From Sceloporus undulatus (Eukaryota; Chordata; Lepidosauria; Squamata; Phrynosomatidae): DNA of 64,000 nucleotides. The notes below the pieces were generated by a model that worked only from the letters and a program-made list of their open reading frames with translations, did not search any database and had not been told where the DNA came from. The stretch's first letter is position 1; each line of letters begins with the position of its first letter. Where the stretch lies: contig NC_056524.1 in the NCBI RefSeq assembly GCF_019175285.1, forward strand, positions 226,867,401 to 226,931,400, read 5' to 3'. Shown piece after piece: positions 44,835 to 56,046 of this stretch. Made by a program: the position numbers and the translations under genes.

Positions 44835-45159
44835 AAGATTTTCATACCTGGCAGAATCATGGGTAACTCGTCCCTCAAACGTGGAGGAAGCACGTGTGTA
44901 TGAATGCCTGGTGTGCTTCCTCAGTTGTCATGAAATCATCACTCCCTCTATCTTCCCTGGATTGTCTCAAGCAGAATGGATTTCCTCTGAACACAAAGTT
45001 TCTGTTCAGAAGAAATCCACTCCCCTTGAGACAATTCAGGGACGCTAGAGGGAGCAACAATTCCATGACAATTGAGGAAGCATGCCAGGCATTCATACAT
45101 GCGTGCTTCCTCCATGTTTGAGGGATATGTTACCAGCAATTCTGTCAGGTATGGAAATT
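44835..45159. mobile_element. Nested-hairpin MITE, family D, copy 3, with target duplication
   Basis: Termini TTTTCATACCTGGCAGAAT and ATTCTGTCAGGTATGGAAA are inverted. The arms contain AGGAAGCACGTGTGTATGAA with its own small stem (GAGGAAGCAC/GTGTGCTTCCTC), and the centre CCTCTGAACACAAAGTTTCT folds back. It splits a SINE; GTCATAG lies immediately on both sides (44828-44834 and 45160-45166). Confidence 0.82.
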
Positions 45160-45205
45160 GTCATAGTCTAATGCTCAAACCACTACACTATGCTTGCTTT
45201 CTGGT
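45160..45205 (-). mobile_element. tRNA-derived SINE head, continuation
   Basis: GTCTAATGCTCAAACCACTA, then CACTATGCTTGCTTTC is the reverse of the SINE 5' end; it joins the part ending at 44834. Confidence 0.65.
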
Positions 45206-46447
45206 GGCAGAATTTTTCATAGAAACTCTGTGGAAAACCAGGAGTAAATTACCCTGGGGTAAAGGCTAGTTACTCTGGGGTCAGGCTGGATCCTCTGGAT
45301 CTGTGTCTGGACCTGGCAGAATCAGGGCCTATTTTGCCTCCTGCCTGGCTGCCAAAAATATTCCCCATGCTAGTCCTGTGTTGTCATATTATTTTGTTAT
45401 CTTTAGTTTTCCTGCCTTCTGGATCCTTGTACCCAGATTTTTTTCATGTTCATTTCTACAATCAGCTGGTCCAGAAAGAATTATGGGTTTTTTCCCCCCA
45501 ACCCTTATCTTCTTCTATGACACTGTAGTCATATGGCCCAATCCCTGCTCTCAATTTTGGGCCTTGAAAATTCAGGGAATGGGATGTTACTGACCTGCCA
45601 ACTTCCCCATGGAATCAAACCTCAGGGTGGAATAAACGCTCCATTTTGACTCTTTGTAGACCATCACCCCCCACATTGCTTTTTCTGTGTGGAGAATGGA
45701 TCAGACACAGTTCAACCTGATGTTGCATTGCCTGAATGTTAAAGAAATGTTGAATACATATTCTATGATTTATTGGTCAGACATTTCCTGCCCTCGAATG
45801 CTAATGTTTCACCTGCTGAGAAGAAGATAAGAGACCCTGTGTTAGTTTAGTAGCAAATTAAACATAGCAAACATTGTGGAAACCGTCCAGTAATTCTGCA
45901 GATTTGCAGCATAATTTTCAAAGTATTTTACTTTTTGAAATATGCACATCCAAAGGACACATATGTAATTCGTTAATATAGTGATTTTGGTTGCTTTTGT
46001 TCTGTAGCAAGTGTAAGTTATAACATATTATAACTTTTTTTCCTGAGGAAGTAAAGGGCTGTTGTGTGACCTTGGTGCACACATTAGTTATTTCAGTAGA
46101 CTCACTGCTACAATTCTCATTCATAACCATGACAGCTCTAACCTCCATTTTAAAAGTATAGGAAAACAACAGATGGAAGTGGGATCTGGAATGAGACTAC
46201 TTTCTATTTCCAATCACTGACTTTTACATATTGCCTTTTTCTGTTGATGGAACAACATACTATTTAAGCCTCTTCTGTAAGCATTTACTTACACTTACAT
46301 TTTGCAAAACTCAGAAATTTGGCAATATTTTGGAAGCCCAATTCAACTTCTTTATATCCCAGTTGTCAATGTTAATTTTAGAGCTACAGTCTTATGTGCA
46401 GGAAATTGGACATATATCCCACTGAGAAATTTACTCCTGTCTAAACA
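45206..46447. other. Intergenic, nothing recognised
   Basis: No supported gene or repeat. Confidence 0.35.
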
Positions 46448-46590
46448 TGGGCTCTTTCACACTACACAGATGTAATACTTTGGTTCCACTTTACCTGCCA
46501 TCCTGCATGCCATGATCCCATATATGGGATCATGGCAGTTATAATGAAACCATAGCAATTAATGTGCAGTGTGAAGAGTCCCATGTTTTG
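46448..46590. mobile_element. Short palindromic MITE, family A variant
   Basis: GGGCTCTTTCACACTACACA and its inverse TGCAGTGTGAAGAGTCCC at the ends, with TGCCATGATCCCATATATGG and GATCATGGCAG forming the centre. About 140 bp, a deletion form. Confidence 0.65.
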
Positions 46591-46884
46591 AGAGCAGGCT
46601 GACACACCTCAAGTTTGTCTGTATACAATGTGAACAATGTGTAGCACTCCAGTTGTTGAGCAGCAGTTTGAGTACTGGCTACAAGTGATGGCAATTGAGG
46701 TGCAATAGCATGTAAAGATGCACACATTCCCACCCATATTGTAGAGGAAAATTAAGTTTCCAAGCCCAACTTGATAAGAGGAATATAAACAGTAAGTTAT
46801 TGCAAGTAATTTTAAGTTAGAATAACCCCATCCCTCTCATTAATTTGAGTTCTAGTTCATACATATTGGCATTCTATGTTTAGA

Positions 46885-47180
46885 GAAGCATTCCCAGAGG
46901 TGAGCGCCTCTCTGACCCAGGAAGCCTCCTTTTAAGCATCCATTAAGAAGCCAAGCCCTTCCTCCAGTCGATCTGCCTTGGTCCAGGCCTCAGAGGTGGA
47001 GAAGAACTGCTGGACCTGATCCCATTCCCCACCACCACTCCCTTCTCCTTTTGTGTCGTGTCTTCTTAGATTGTAAGCCTGAGGGCAGGGAACCGTCTAA
47101 CTAAAAGATTGTATGTACAGCGCTGTGTAAATTTACAGCGCTATATAAATAAAGGTTAATAAATAATAATAATAATAAAG
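46885..47180 (+). mobile_element. LINE-like 3' end with terminal stem
   Basis: ATTGTAAGCCTGAGGGCAGG, GTACAGCGCTGTGTAAATTT, ACAGCGCTATATAAATAAAG and then (AAT)n are typical of an L2/CR1-clade 3' end. The upstream 200 bp are presumably its 3' UTR. Confidence 0.5.
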
Positions 47181-47847
47181 TATGAAGCTTTGAGAAAGTG
47201 TCCAGATAATCTTACTCATCCATGTCCAGACAACATGATTCTGCTTGATGTTAGTCTGCTCCTTAGTTCAACTATTTCACGGTACATGCTGGCCATTATA
47301 TTTCATTATTGCTGGGAACAAATCTATTATTGCTCTATTTTCCTGTAAGGGGAATATTCACTATTTCCAAATGTATTTGGGTATTTTGAAGAACAGTAGT
47401 GCACAAAGCAGATTGGACACATTTTAAAATGGAAATTCTTCATTGACTGTAGGATGGATTGATTACATAATTATATGGTTATATGATAAGAGTATTTCCT
47501 CCTAGTACCAGGTGTGATTTCTGGAAATTTCATAAGAGACCTGTTCAAATTCTCTCAAGATTTGTCTGTGCCTGGAGTCTGTTATCTGACACTAGTTATG
47601 GGTACATATAAGCCATTCTGAGGATTGTAGCTTCCAGATAGATTTTCTCTTTTTACAATCAGAGAGATATGCTTGAAAATATTATCTGCAATAAGCTCCT
47701 TTGAAACAGAGCTTCAGTCCTGTATGAGCAATCTTTTAACATGATTTCCAATTATGCTAGCCATTCCCATATAAAATAGGTCTGGAATAAAGTTCAAATA
47801 GTTTTTATGTATGAACCTGTGGAGGTCCTTTGACAAGGCTTGCTTGT
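47181..47847. other. Intergenic, nothing recognised
   Basis: No supported gene or repeat. Confidence 0.3.
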
Positions 47848-48620
47848 TAGGACTTTATCACATGAGGCTGCCAAAGCAGATTTACAAGATGATGCTAGCA
47901 TCTGTGGCTGTAATTTATCACACTGCAATGTGGCTGTCCTGTAGTTGTTTCATTTTCCATCCATTCCTTTTCACTGATGGGCAAAAACCATCAGTGCCTC
48001 CCAATCATGCTGCTTTTCCACTATTGGTTCATGCATGATAAGTTCTTCTCGCTGTAGTTCTGACATGCAGGCAGTCACATAGATGTTTATCACACTATGC
48101 TCTTAAAGAGGTACTATTCCAGTGTGACTCCTCTAGCAGCCTCCTGTTGCATGCTGGGATTGGCAGTTTTAAGGAGCTGAACTTCTCTGCCTGAGGATTC
48201 TAAATACCCCTCCTTAAAACTGCCAATCCCAGCATGCAACAGGAGGCAGCTAGAGGAGTCACACTGGAATAGTACCTCTTTAAGAGCTCGTCTGATAAAC
48301 ACCATAGTGTGGATGGACATGATGATGCTTCCTTCTCCTTCCCCTCCCTGTTCCCAAGCAGGCTGTTTTTCTTTTCTTCTTTTCCCATCTTCTTTTAAAA
48401 AATTAATCAGTTGTTGTTACTGCACAATTGAAAATAATTTTTTAAAATACAGACTGAAAGGCATACTGGGAAGTGCATTGGGGAGGAAGGCAGGATTATG
48501 AAGATCAGTGTGCAGAAGACAACTTCTGGAACAATAGGAGCACCATGGCACTTTTGAAGAGTGGTGCAAAAATGACTGTTCCCAAACTGATATGTTTGAG
48601 TTTCCTATACTAATATAATT
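47848..48620. mobile_element. Unnamed dispersed element E, copy 1
   Basis: Starts with AGGACTTTATCACA and shares with 56047-56585, in the same order, CACTGATGGGCAAAA, CCAATCATGCTGC, a C/T-rich block ending in AAGCAGGCTGTTTTTC, GGCATACTGGGAAG and TTCCCAAACTGATATGTTT. No coding pattern. A 218-bp MITE (48084-48301) interrupts this copy. Confidence 0.5.
48084..48301. mobile_element. Palindromic MITE, family F
   Basis: TGTTTATCACACTATGCTCT and its degenerate inverse GAGCTCGTCTGATAAACA at the ends; inner arms GAGGTACTATTCCAGTGTGA, TGCATGCTGGGATTGGCAGT are mirrored almost perfectly. CATAG occurs in the same register on both flanks, a possible degraded target duplication. Confidence 0.8.
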
Positions 48621-48984
48621 GAGAGGGTCATAGCAGCTTGGTGTGACAAAGTCCTATGTCAAAGAGTGAATCTAAACCAGGCCTCTCTTCCAGTGTGAAT
48701 TATTATTGTTCCAGTTTGGTTCTTCTCCAGCCACATATGTTCTTTTAAACCCAACTTGACACCAGGAGGACAAGCCACAGAAGCCCTCATCATAAACCAA
48801 GCAAAGAAGGCATAGCCACTGTGGTCATGTGTTGGCTGTTTCAAATTATTTTACCCAACATCTAGTAAAAATCACAGCTGCTATTTGTTTTGTTTTGTTT
48901 TTTTGTTTACCCAAAGGGTAAACAAAATTTATATGCAGAAAATATATGCAGGGCACGTTGGGACATAAATGGAGGATGAGTGAA

Positions 48985-49570
48985 AACTGGAGGAAGGAAT
49001 ATCAATAATCTAAGATATGCAGATGACACTATACAACTAGCAAAAATAAATCAATAAATTTTTTTGAAACAATTACTAAAGAAAGTCAGAGGAAAGGGCT
49101 AAGGTAGGCTTGTTGTTGAACATCAAGAAAACAAAAATAATCACCACAGAGGACTACAGGAATTCAAATTAAACAGTGGGGAAACTGAAACAGGATTTCC
49201 TATACTTTGGATCAATCTTTGATCAGAAGGGGGTTTGCAATCAAGAAATCAGAGGAAGACTAGGATTGGGAAAGGCAGTTATGAAAGAACTGGATAAGAT
49301 TCTAAAGTGCAAAGATATCAAGCTGAAGACCTAAGTAAGGATTGTCCAAGCCATCATATTTCCCATCATCATGTATGGGTGTGAAAACTAGATAGTGAAG
49401 GAAGCTGATAGAAAGAAAATAAATTCATTTGAGATGTGGTGCTGGGGAAGAGTGCTAAGAACACTATGGCCAAAAAGATAAACAAATGGGTCTTAGAAAA
49501 GATCAAGCCTGAACTCCCTCTGAAAGCCAAGATGATTAAATTAAAGCTGTCATATTTCAGCAACATCATG
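48985..49570 (+). mobile_element. Bov-B/RTE LINE, 5' part of an interrupted copy
   Basis: The plus strand encodes INNLRYADDTIQLAKI (RT YADD motif, near 49011-49050), then the post-RT region with CATCATGTATGGGTGTGAAA, TTCATTTGAGATGTGGTGC and GGTCTTAGAAAAGATCAAGC. Several frame breaks. It stops at CAACATCATGAA, where a CR1 begins, and resumes near 52472. Confidence 0.85.
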
Positions 49571-52471
49571 AACAGTGGGAGGCAAAAAAACTTGCACAGG
49601 CAGCAAGTAAAAGGGAACTATGGTCTGCGATGTCTCTACACTAATGCACAGAGCATGGGAAATAAGCAAGATGAACTCGAACTCCTAGTACAACAAAGCA
49701 AATATGATATAATAGGCATCACTGAAACCTGGTGGGATGAGTCTCATGATTGGAATGTGGAAATAGAGGGGTATAACCTTTTAAAGAGAAATAGGCCAAA
49801 CAAGAAAGGAGGAGGAATAGCACTATATGTCAGAGATATTTACACCAGTGAAGAGATCCAGGACATCAATCATGGAAGCCAGGTGGAGAGCATCTGGGTA
49901 AAAATTAAAGCGGAGGGAAACAACAAGGATGTTACGGTGGGAGTCTACTACAGACCCCCAAGTCAGACTGAGGAATTGGATGATATCTTTCTAGAACAGA
50001 TGACCACACAGTCAGAAAAGAGAGATGTAGTAGTGATGGGCGACTTCAACTATCCTGATATTTGTTGGAAGTCAAACTCAGCAAAATCCTCAAGGCCTAG
50101 CAAATTCCTCACTTGCCTGGAAGACAATTTCATGGTCCAAAAGGTGGAAGAGGCAACAAGGGGGTCAGCTATTTTAGATCTGATCCTAACCAACAAGGAT
50201 GACTTGGTTAATGGGGTGCAAGTGGTGGGATCATTAGGTGGAAGTGACCATGTTCTCCTGGAGTTTGTAATACAGTGGAAAGGAGAAGCCAGGCATAGTC
50301 AGACACGCATCCTAGACTTTAGGAGAGCGGATTTCAGTAAACTTAGAGAAGTATTGAGGGCAATTCCATGGTCAGAAATACTAAAAGATAAAGGAGTTCA
50401 GGACGGATGGGACTTTCTCAAAAGGGAGATACTGAAGGCACAATTTCAAACAGTTCCAGTGAGAAAGAAAAACGGGAGAAGTCTCAAGAAACCAGGATGG
50501 ATGACTAAGGAACTTTCAACCGAGCTAAGTTTGAAACGGAACTTGTATAAGAAATGGAAAAAGGGGGAAATCACAAAAAAGGAATTCAAACAAATAGCAG
50601 GCATGTGTAGGGGTAAAGTCAGAAAAGCTAAAGCACAGAATGAACTCAGGCTTGCTAGAGAGGTTAAGAACAATAAAAAGGGCTTTTTTTGGATATGTCC
50701 GCAGCAAAAGGAAGAAGAAGGAAACGGTAGAGCCACTGCGTGGAGAAGATGGCAAAATGCTAACAGAAGACAGAGAAAAGGCAGAATTACTCAACACCTT
50801 CTTTGCCTCAGTCTTCTCAGAAAAGGCAAAGGGTGCTCAACCTGAGGATAATGGAGCAGAGGACAGGATAGGGGCATTTCAGTACAGAATAAGTAAAGAG
50901 ATAGTAGAGGAACACCTTATTAATCTAAATGAATTTAAGTCTCCGGGACCAGATGAACTCCATCCAAACGTATTAAAAGAACTGGCAAATGTAATATCGG
51001 AGCCATTGGCAATAATCTTTGAAAACTCCTGGAAAACAGGAGAGATCCCAGCAGACTGGCGGAGGGCAAACGTTGTCCCCATCTTCAAAAAGGGGAAAAA
51101 AGAGGATCCCAACAATTATCGTCCAGTTAGTCTGACATCAGTACTAGGAAAGATTCTGGAGCAGATCATTAAACAGAGAGTCTGTGAACATCTAGAAGGC
51201 AATGCCATAATCACAAAAAGTCAACATAGGTTTCAGAGAAACAAGTCATGCCAGACAAACCTGATCTCTTTCTTTGATAAAATTACCAGCTTGGTAGATG
51301 AAGGGAATGCTGTGGATATAGTATATCTTGATTTCAGTAAGGCCTTTGACAAAGTTCCCCATGACATTCTTGCAAACAAGCTTGTAAAATGTGGGCTAGA
51401 CAAAGGAACTGTTAAATGGATCTGTAATTGGTTGACCGGCCGAACCCAAAGGGTGCTCAACAATGGCTCCTTTTCATCCTGGAGAGAAGTGACCAGTGAG
51501 GTCCCACAGGGCTCTGTCCTGGGCCCAGTGCTATTCAACATCTTTATCAATGACCTGGATGACAGAATTGGAAGCATACTTATCAGATTTGCAGATGATA
51601 CCAAATTAGGGGGAATAGCTAATACCCCAGAGGACAGGATCAAGATTCAAAATGACCTGAATAGACTAGAAAGCTGGGCCAAAGCTAACAAAATGAAATT
51701 CAACACGGAGAAATGTAAGGTATTGCACTTAGGGCGGAAAAATAAAATGCACAGATATAGGATGGGTGACACCTGGCTGAATGAAACTACGTGTGAAAGG
51801 GATCTAGGAGTCCAAGTAGACCACAAGTTGAACATGAGTGAACAGTGTGATGCGGCAGCTAAAAAGGCCAATGCTATTTTAGGCTGCATCAATAGAAGTA
51901 TAGTGTCTAGATCAAGAGAAGTAATAGTGCCACTGTATTCTGCTCTGGTCAGGCCCCACCTAGAATATTGTGTCCAGTTCTGGGCGCCACAATTCAGAAA
52001 GGACATTGAGAAACTGGAGCGTGTCCAAAGGAGGGCGACAAAAATGGTGAAAGGTCTGGAAACCATGCCCTATGAGGAACGACTTAGGGAGCTGGGGATG
52101 TTTAGCCTGGAGAAAAGAAGGTTAAGAGGTGATATGATCGCCCTGTTTAAATATTTGAAGGGATGTCATATTGAAGAGGGAGCAAGCTTGTTTTCTGCTG
52201 CTCCAGAGAACAGGACCCGGAACAATGGATGCAAGCTGCAGGAAAAGAGATTCCACCTGAACATTAGGAGGAACTTCCTGACAGTTAGGGCTGTTCGACA
52301 ATGGAATGCACTCCCTCGGAGGGTGATAGAGTCTCCTTCCTTGAAGGTCTTTAAACAGAGGCTGGATGGCCATCTGTCAGGGATGCTTTGATTTGGATTT
52401 CCTGCATGGCAGGGGGTTGGACTGGATGGCCCTAGTGGTCTCTTCCAACTCTATGATTCTATGATTCTATG
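49571..52471 (+). mobile_element. CR1 LINE, EN-RT frame with one frameshift, nested in Bov-B
   Basis: ORF2 is almost complete. The endonuclease domain comes first (LRCLYTNAQSMGNKQDELEL; ITETWWDESHDWN; GVYYRPPSQ; VVMGDFNYPDICWK; GSDHVLLEF), then RT (NNYRPVSLTSVLGKILEQII; YLDFSKAFDKVPHDIL; VPQGSVLGPVLFNIFINDL; RFADDTKLGG), then the C-terminal region (LVRPHLEYCVQFWAP; LERVQRRATKMV), with the stop at about 52389-52391. The frame shifts once, in a T8 run at 50683-50690 between EN and RT; apart from that the frame is open. ORF1 and 5' UTR are missing. The 3' end GGGGGTTGGACTGGATGGCC with terminal ATTCTATG repeats is diagnostic of CR1. Confidence 0.95.
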
Positions 52472-52690
52472 AAAAGAAATGACTCACTGGATAAAAACAA
52501 TAATGTTAGGAAGGATGGAGGGCAACAGAAAAGAAAGAGCACATATCAGATGGATAGACTTAATGAGGGAGGGCAGAGCCATGAGCCTCCAAGACCGGAG
52601 CAGGACAATAGAGGACAGGGGCCTTGGAGGTGTCTCATTCCCAGAGTTACCATGAATTGAGGCCAACTCGAGGGCAGTTAACAACAATAA
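52472..52690 (+). mobile_element. Bov-B/RTE LINE, 3' part after the CR1 insertion
   Basis: AAATGACTCACTGGATAAAA, GGAGGGCAACAGAAAAGAAA, GAGGACAGGGGCCTTGGAGG, then the tail CGAGGGCAGTTAACAACAAT. Directly continues the sequence broken at 49570, in the same order as 14643-15106 (reverse). Confidence 0.85.
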
Positions 52691-52872
52691 CAAAAACAAC
52701 TTGCTATAAAAATTAAAATACATAAAATAAAAAACAGTGCATGAACATATTCACAGATGTTCGTGTTTGTTCACTGAATTGGCAGTACTGCTCGCCCTCC
52801 ATTAGCAGTGCCACTACTCCATTCCCATTGGCATCACTGGCATCACCCCCCAAAAGTGAGTACAGAAGTACA

Positions 52873-52926
52873 GCCTTAACAGTACAGTCCTATGTGTGAG
52901 CCTTAACAGTACAGTCCTATGTGTGT
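52873..52926. repeat. 27-bp perfect tandem duplication
   Basis: GCCTTAACAGTACAGTCCTA + TGTGTGA occurs twice back to back, followed by a dispersed-repeat-like TAAGTCCCACTGAGTTCTAT. Confidence 0.85.
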
Positions 52927-53033
52927 GTGCTCATACTTAAGTCCCACTGAGTTCTATGGGGCTTACTCATACACTGGAAAGTGATTATAGGGTTGGAGGC
53001 ATGTGGTGCAATCTTATTGAGATCTATTCAGAA

Positions 53034-53036
<3 letters not shown>

Positions 53037-53066
<30 letters not shown>
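53037..53066. repeat. (TTA)n microsatellite
   Basis: About ten TTA units. Confidence 0.9.
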
Positions 53067-53069
<3 letters not shown>

Positions 53070-53482
53070 TAAAGTAAGTTCAGCTGTGTTAAATAGTGCT
53101 TATACAATGGGATCCCCACACACACCACCACCTAACTGAAAAGGACATGTAATAGCAAACAAAACTTCAAAAATTAAAAACTTCACTTATGTACAGAGTG
53201 CAAAGAAAAAAAGAGATGCTGATCTTTCTGGCTGCAGTAGATATAGCTGGTCTCCCAACCCCCACTCTCACCCCTGTTTTTGCTCTGACCCCAGAGAACA
53301 CAGTAAAAAAAGAAAAGATACACCACTTCTTCCAAATCTACAGTTTAATATGATTTCTTTAAATTGTCTCAGAGCCTTCAGGATTGTGAAAGATCTGATA
53401 TCAAACTGAATTGGGAAGACTGTCATGTAACATGCCAAAACTGAGATGAAGGTAAGGCTGCATTATTTTCTCAGTGTAGATT
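53067..53482. other. Intergenic, nothing recognised
   Basis: No supported gene or repeat. Confidence 0.3.
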
Positions 53483-53657
53483 CAGCCTAAGTGCTTTTGC
53501 TAGTGATGTACTGTCTTCATCAGGTGTCATTACAATTTTATTGCCTATTAATTACATTTATGGTCTAAATCCAGCCTAAGTGCTTTTTGCTAGTGATGCT
53601 TTAGCTTAATCAGGTGTCATTATAATTTTATTGCCTATTAATTACATTTATGGTCTA
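53483..53657. repeat. 89-bp direct tandem duplication
   Basis: Two copies of a unit starting CAGCCTAAGTGCTTTT and ending CATTTATGGTCTA lie at 53483-53571 and 53572-53657, differing at only a few positions. The unit has no recognised identity; a SINE begins within a few bases of the second copy. Confidence 0.88.
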
Positions 53658-53659
53658 CC

Positions 53660-53890
53660 ATTCAGTGTGGTGTAGTGGTCTGAGTGTTGGACTATGACTC
53701 TGGAGACAAGGTTCGAGTCCCTGCTCCGCCATGGAACTGGGGACCATGGGCAAGTGACATAGTCTTGGAGGAAGGCAAAGACCCCCCCCCCACACACACA
53801 TTAAACCTGCCAAGAAAACCCCATGATACTGATAGGTCACCTTAGGATACATCAGAAATGACTCGAAGGCACACAACAACAACAATGTAT
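53660..53890 (+). mobile_element. tRNA-derived SINE (Sauria-type), full length
   Basis: A box TGGTGTAGTGG, B box GGTTCGAGTCC, body CCATGGGCAAGTGACATAG, CTGCCAAGAAAACCCCATGA, tail ATCAGAAATGACTCGAAGGC and ACACAACAACAACAA. It has the best-preserved promoter boxes of the copies in this window, with a C9 (CA)n insertion-like tract in the body. Confidence 0.85.
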
Positions 53891-55028
53891 CCAAGAAACG
53901 TAGGGTACAATATATTCTTCATTCTTCAGTCTCTTTTCACAACAACCCTGTAAAGTTAAGTTGTATTGTGAGACTGTGACTGGCTCAGAGCTACCTGGTG
54001 GACTTCATACTGAGTGGGGAATTTGATAACTGTGTAGGAATGTAGCTCTCTGTAAAATGGTCAGAGCTTAGAAGTTACGTTCAAACCATGACTGAATGAT
54101 TGGCTGATTGTAAAAAGGGTAAAACTAATGTTACATTCCAAAAGTAGTATGATGAATGGGAATGATGATGTTTATTTATCTCCTTGTGTGTAAAGAATGC
54201 AGATGGGATTTTATTTCAGTTTTCACCTATTTTTAAAGAACATTTTAGAGACATTTTGTGTAGTGTTTTCATGTTGTGTGCATTCTCTAAGGTTGTTTTC
54301 TTTAAGTAACAAAAAGTAATGAACAGCAAGTGTGATAAATGCCACAACCTACTATTTAAAATAGAAACAAAGTAAGGTACAAAAATAATTCTGTTATGAG
54401 GAACAGGAATGAATTCTTTTAAAAAGTTGCTTTTGAGACTATGAAAATGAGCTTGCACCTATGCATATGGCATTTCCATGTATTCCATCCAGAGATTTAT
54501 CAGTTCCAGACCTGCTTAGCTTCAAATGTGAAATTATTACAAGGATATTCTAGGCATATTCTCTGGACACATCACTCCTCCACTGTTAGCTTTTGGCCAA
54601 ATTGTAAAGTGCATATTAGCCTAAGACTTCAGCTTGAAACACAATTAACCTGGAAAAAGCCCTAGTGAATTTAATAAGATATACTTCTTTAAAATCATAA
54701 TATTTATCTTTACTTTAATATGGGTTACTTCTACGTAGACATTCATAGGGTTCCTTGTGAGAGTGTGGGATAAACCGTAGTGCTGGTGATTTCCAAATCA
54801 GAAGGACAGTGAATCTACTCTGGGTTCTTGTCCAAACGTTGAAGGAGCTAACCAAAGAACAGGACAGTTTTTAACTACTTTAAACTAAAAATTGAACTAA
54901 AACAGACTAGCTTCACTTCTCCAACGACAGGTATGGAGAGAGGTACTTATGGTATTTTCTGCCATATATTAAAATAATTGGGATGTCTTTGGCTATGATG
55001 CTTTGGGACAGTCTTACTGATTAACATC
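53891..55028. other. AT-rich intergenic DNA, nothing recognised
   Basis: No supported gene or repeat. Confidence 0.35.
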
Positions 55029-55035
55029 CTTATAT

Positions 55036-55185
55036 CAGGGACGTGGCCAAGGGGGGGGGGTTCTTGGGGTCTGTTAGAAAAACAAATGGTGCGTGCTGCT
55101 GCGCCGCCACACCCAAGCCCCAATATAATGGTGGCACTTAGTCTAGCCCCCCTCCCCCCTTCCTAAAATCCTGGCTACGTCCCTG
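55036..55185. mobile_element. hAT-like MITE, 150 bp, with 7-bp target duplication
   Basis: The ends CAGGGACGTGGCCAAG and CTGGCTACGTCCCTG are inverted repeats (CAGGGACGTAGCCAG type). CTTATAT lies immediately on both sides (55029-55035, 55186-55192). The interior is C/G-rich, with a G10 run at the left and C runs at the right. No coding capacity. Confidence 0.82.
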
Positions 55186-55192
55186 CTTATAT

Positions 55193-56046
55193 CATGCATA
55201 TATTTTCAAATACCTATTTGTTACATTCACCTTAAGTGTTTGATGTTAAGGGTATATTTTCAAATAATTTAAACTGTAGACCTAAAATGATGTCTGATGA
55301 GGCCAATAGTTATACTTCTTTATTCAGACCAGACCTGCATATTGCCATCCAGGGCACCCCAGCCCTTTGTGGACAAACTCCCACCTCCAAAGAGTTCACT
55401 AAAATGACAGCACCCCAGAAGCCTGCTAATCTGGCAGGTACAGTCCCAATTTATTCTCTGTCACCCCACTTTTCAACTGCTTTAAAAATATCCCAGTTTC
55501 TCTCTTCTCCTCCCACTTTCCCTCAGTTTACTTCATTTGGTGCAAACTGAGTTCAAAGTGCAAAAGCACTCAACTTAGTGATGGGAGAGGAGATGGGGGA
55601 AATCTTGACCGTCCTGGTAGGACCTGGCAAAAGCACTGCTGCACCCTCTTCTAATTTATGTGTCATATCTCATTAATTCCCTTTACCATTTTGACCCCAC
55701 TCAGATGTTACTTGGCCATGCATCCCTATTTTCATCTGTGAAATGTTGGATGGAGGTGACCACTGAAAATGGTGGACAGTGAACACTTGATCCTTTTCTG
55801 TTCTAAAAATAGGCTTTTTCTGGCCTGAAAAAAGGTACAAGATAGTAGTAGTAATACTGAAATGATAAATTGTACCTCTATGTAGTTTCTGAGATACTAT
55901 TTCCTTTGATGTGTCTCCACCCCCCCCCCAGCAAAAAAAAAAAAAAAAAAAAAAAGAATGTTACTTACTGCAGCCCATGAAGGGATAAAAGCAGACAAAA
56001 AGGCATAAATGGGCCTTGGACTTTCAGAAACTGCCCATCCCTGATT
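55193..56046. other. Intergenic with C-run and A23 tract
   Basis: A C10 run followed by A23 at 55933-55955 might be a retroposon tail or simple repeat. Nothing else was recognised. Confidence 0.3.

Noticed and set aside
53660-53740. tRNA gene
   Set aside because: A and B boxes are present, but no cloverleaf is apparent and the sequence continues into a SINE body and tail.
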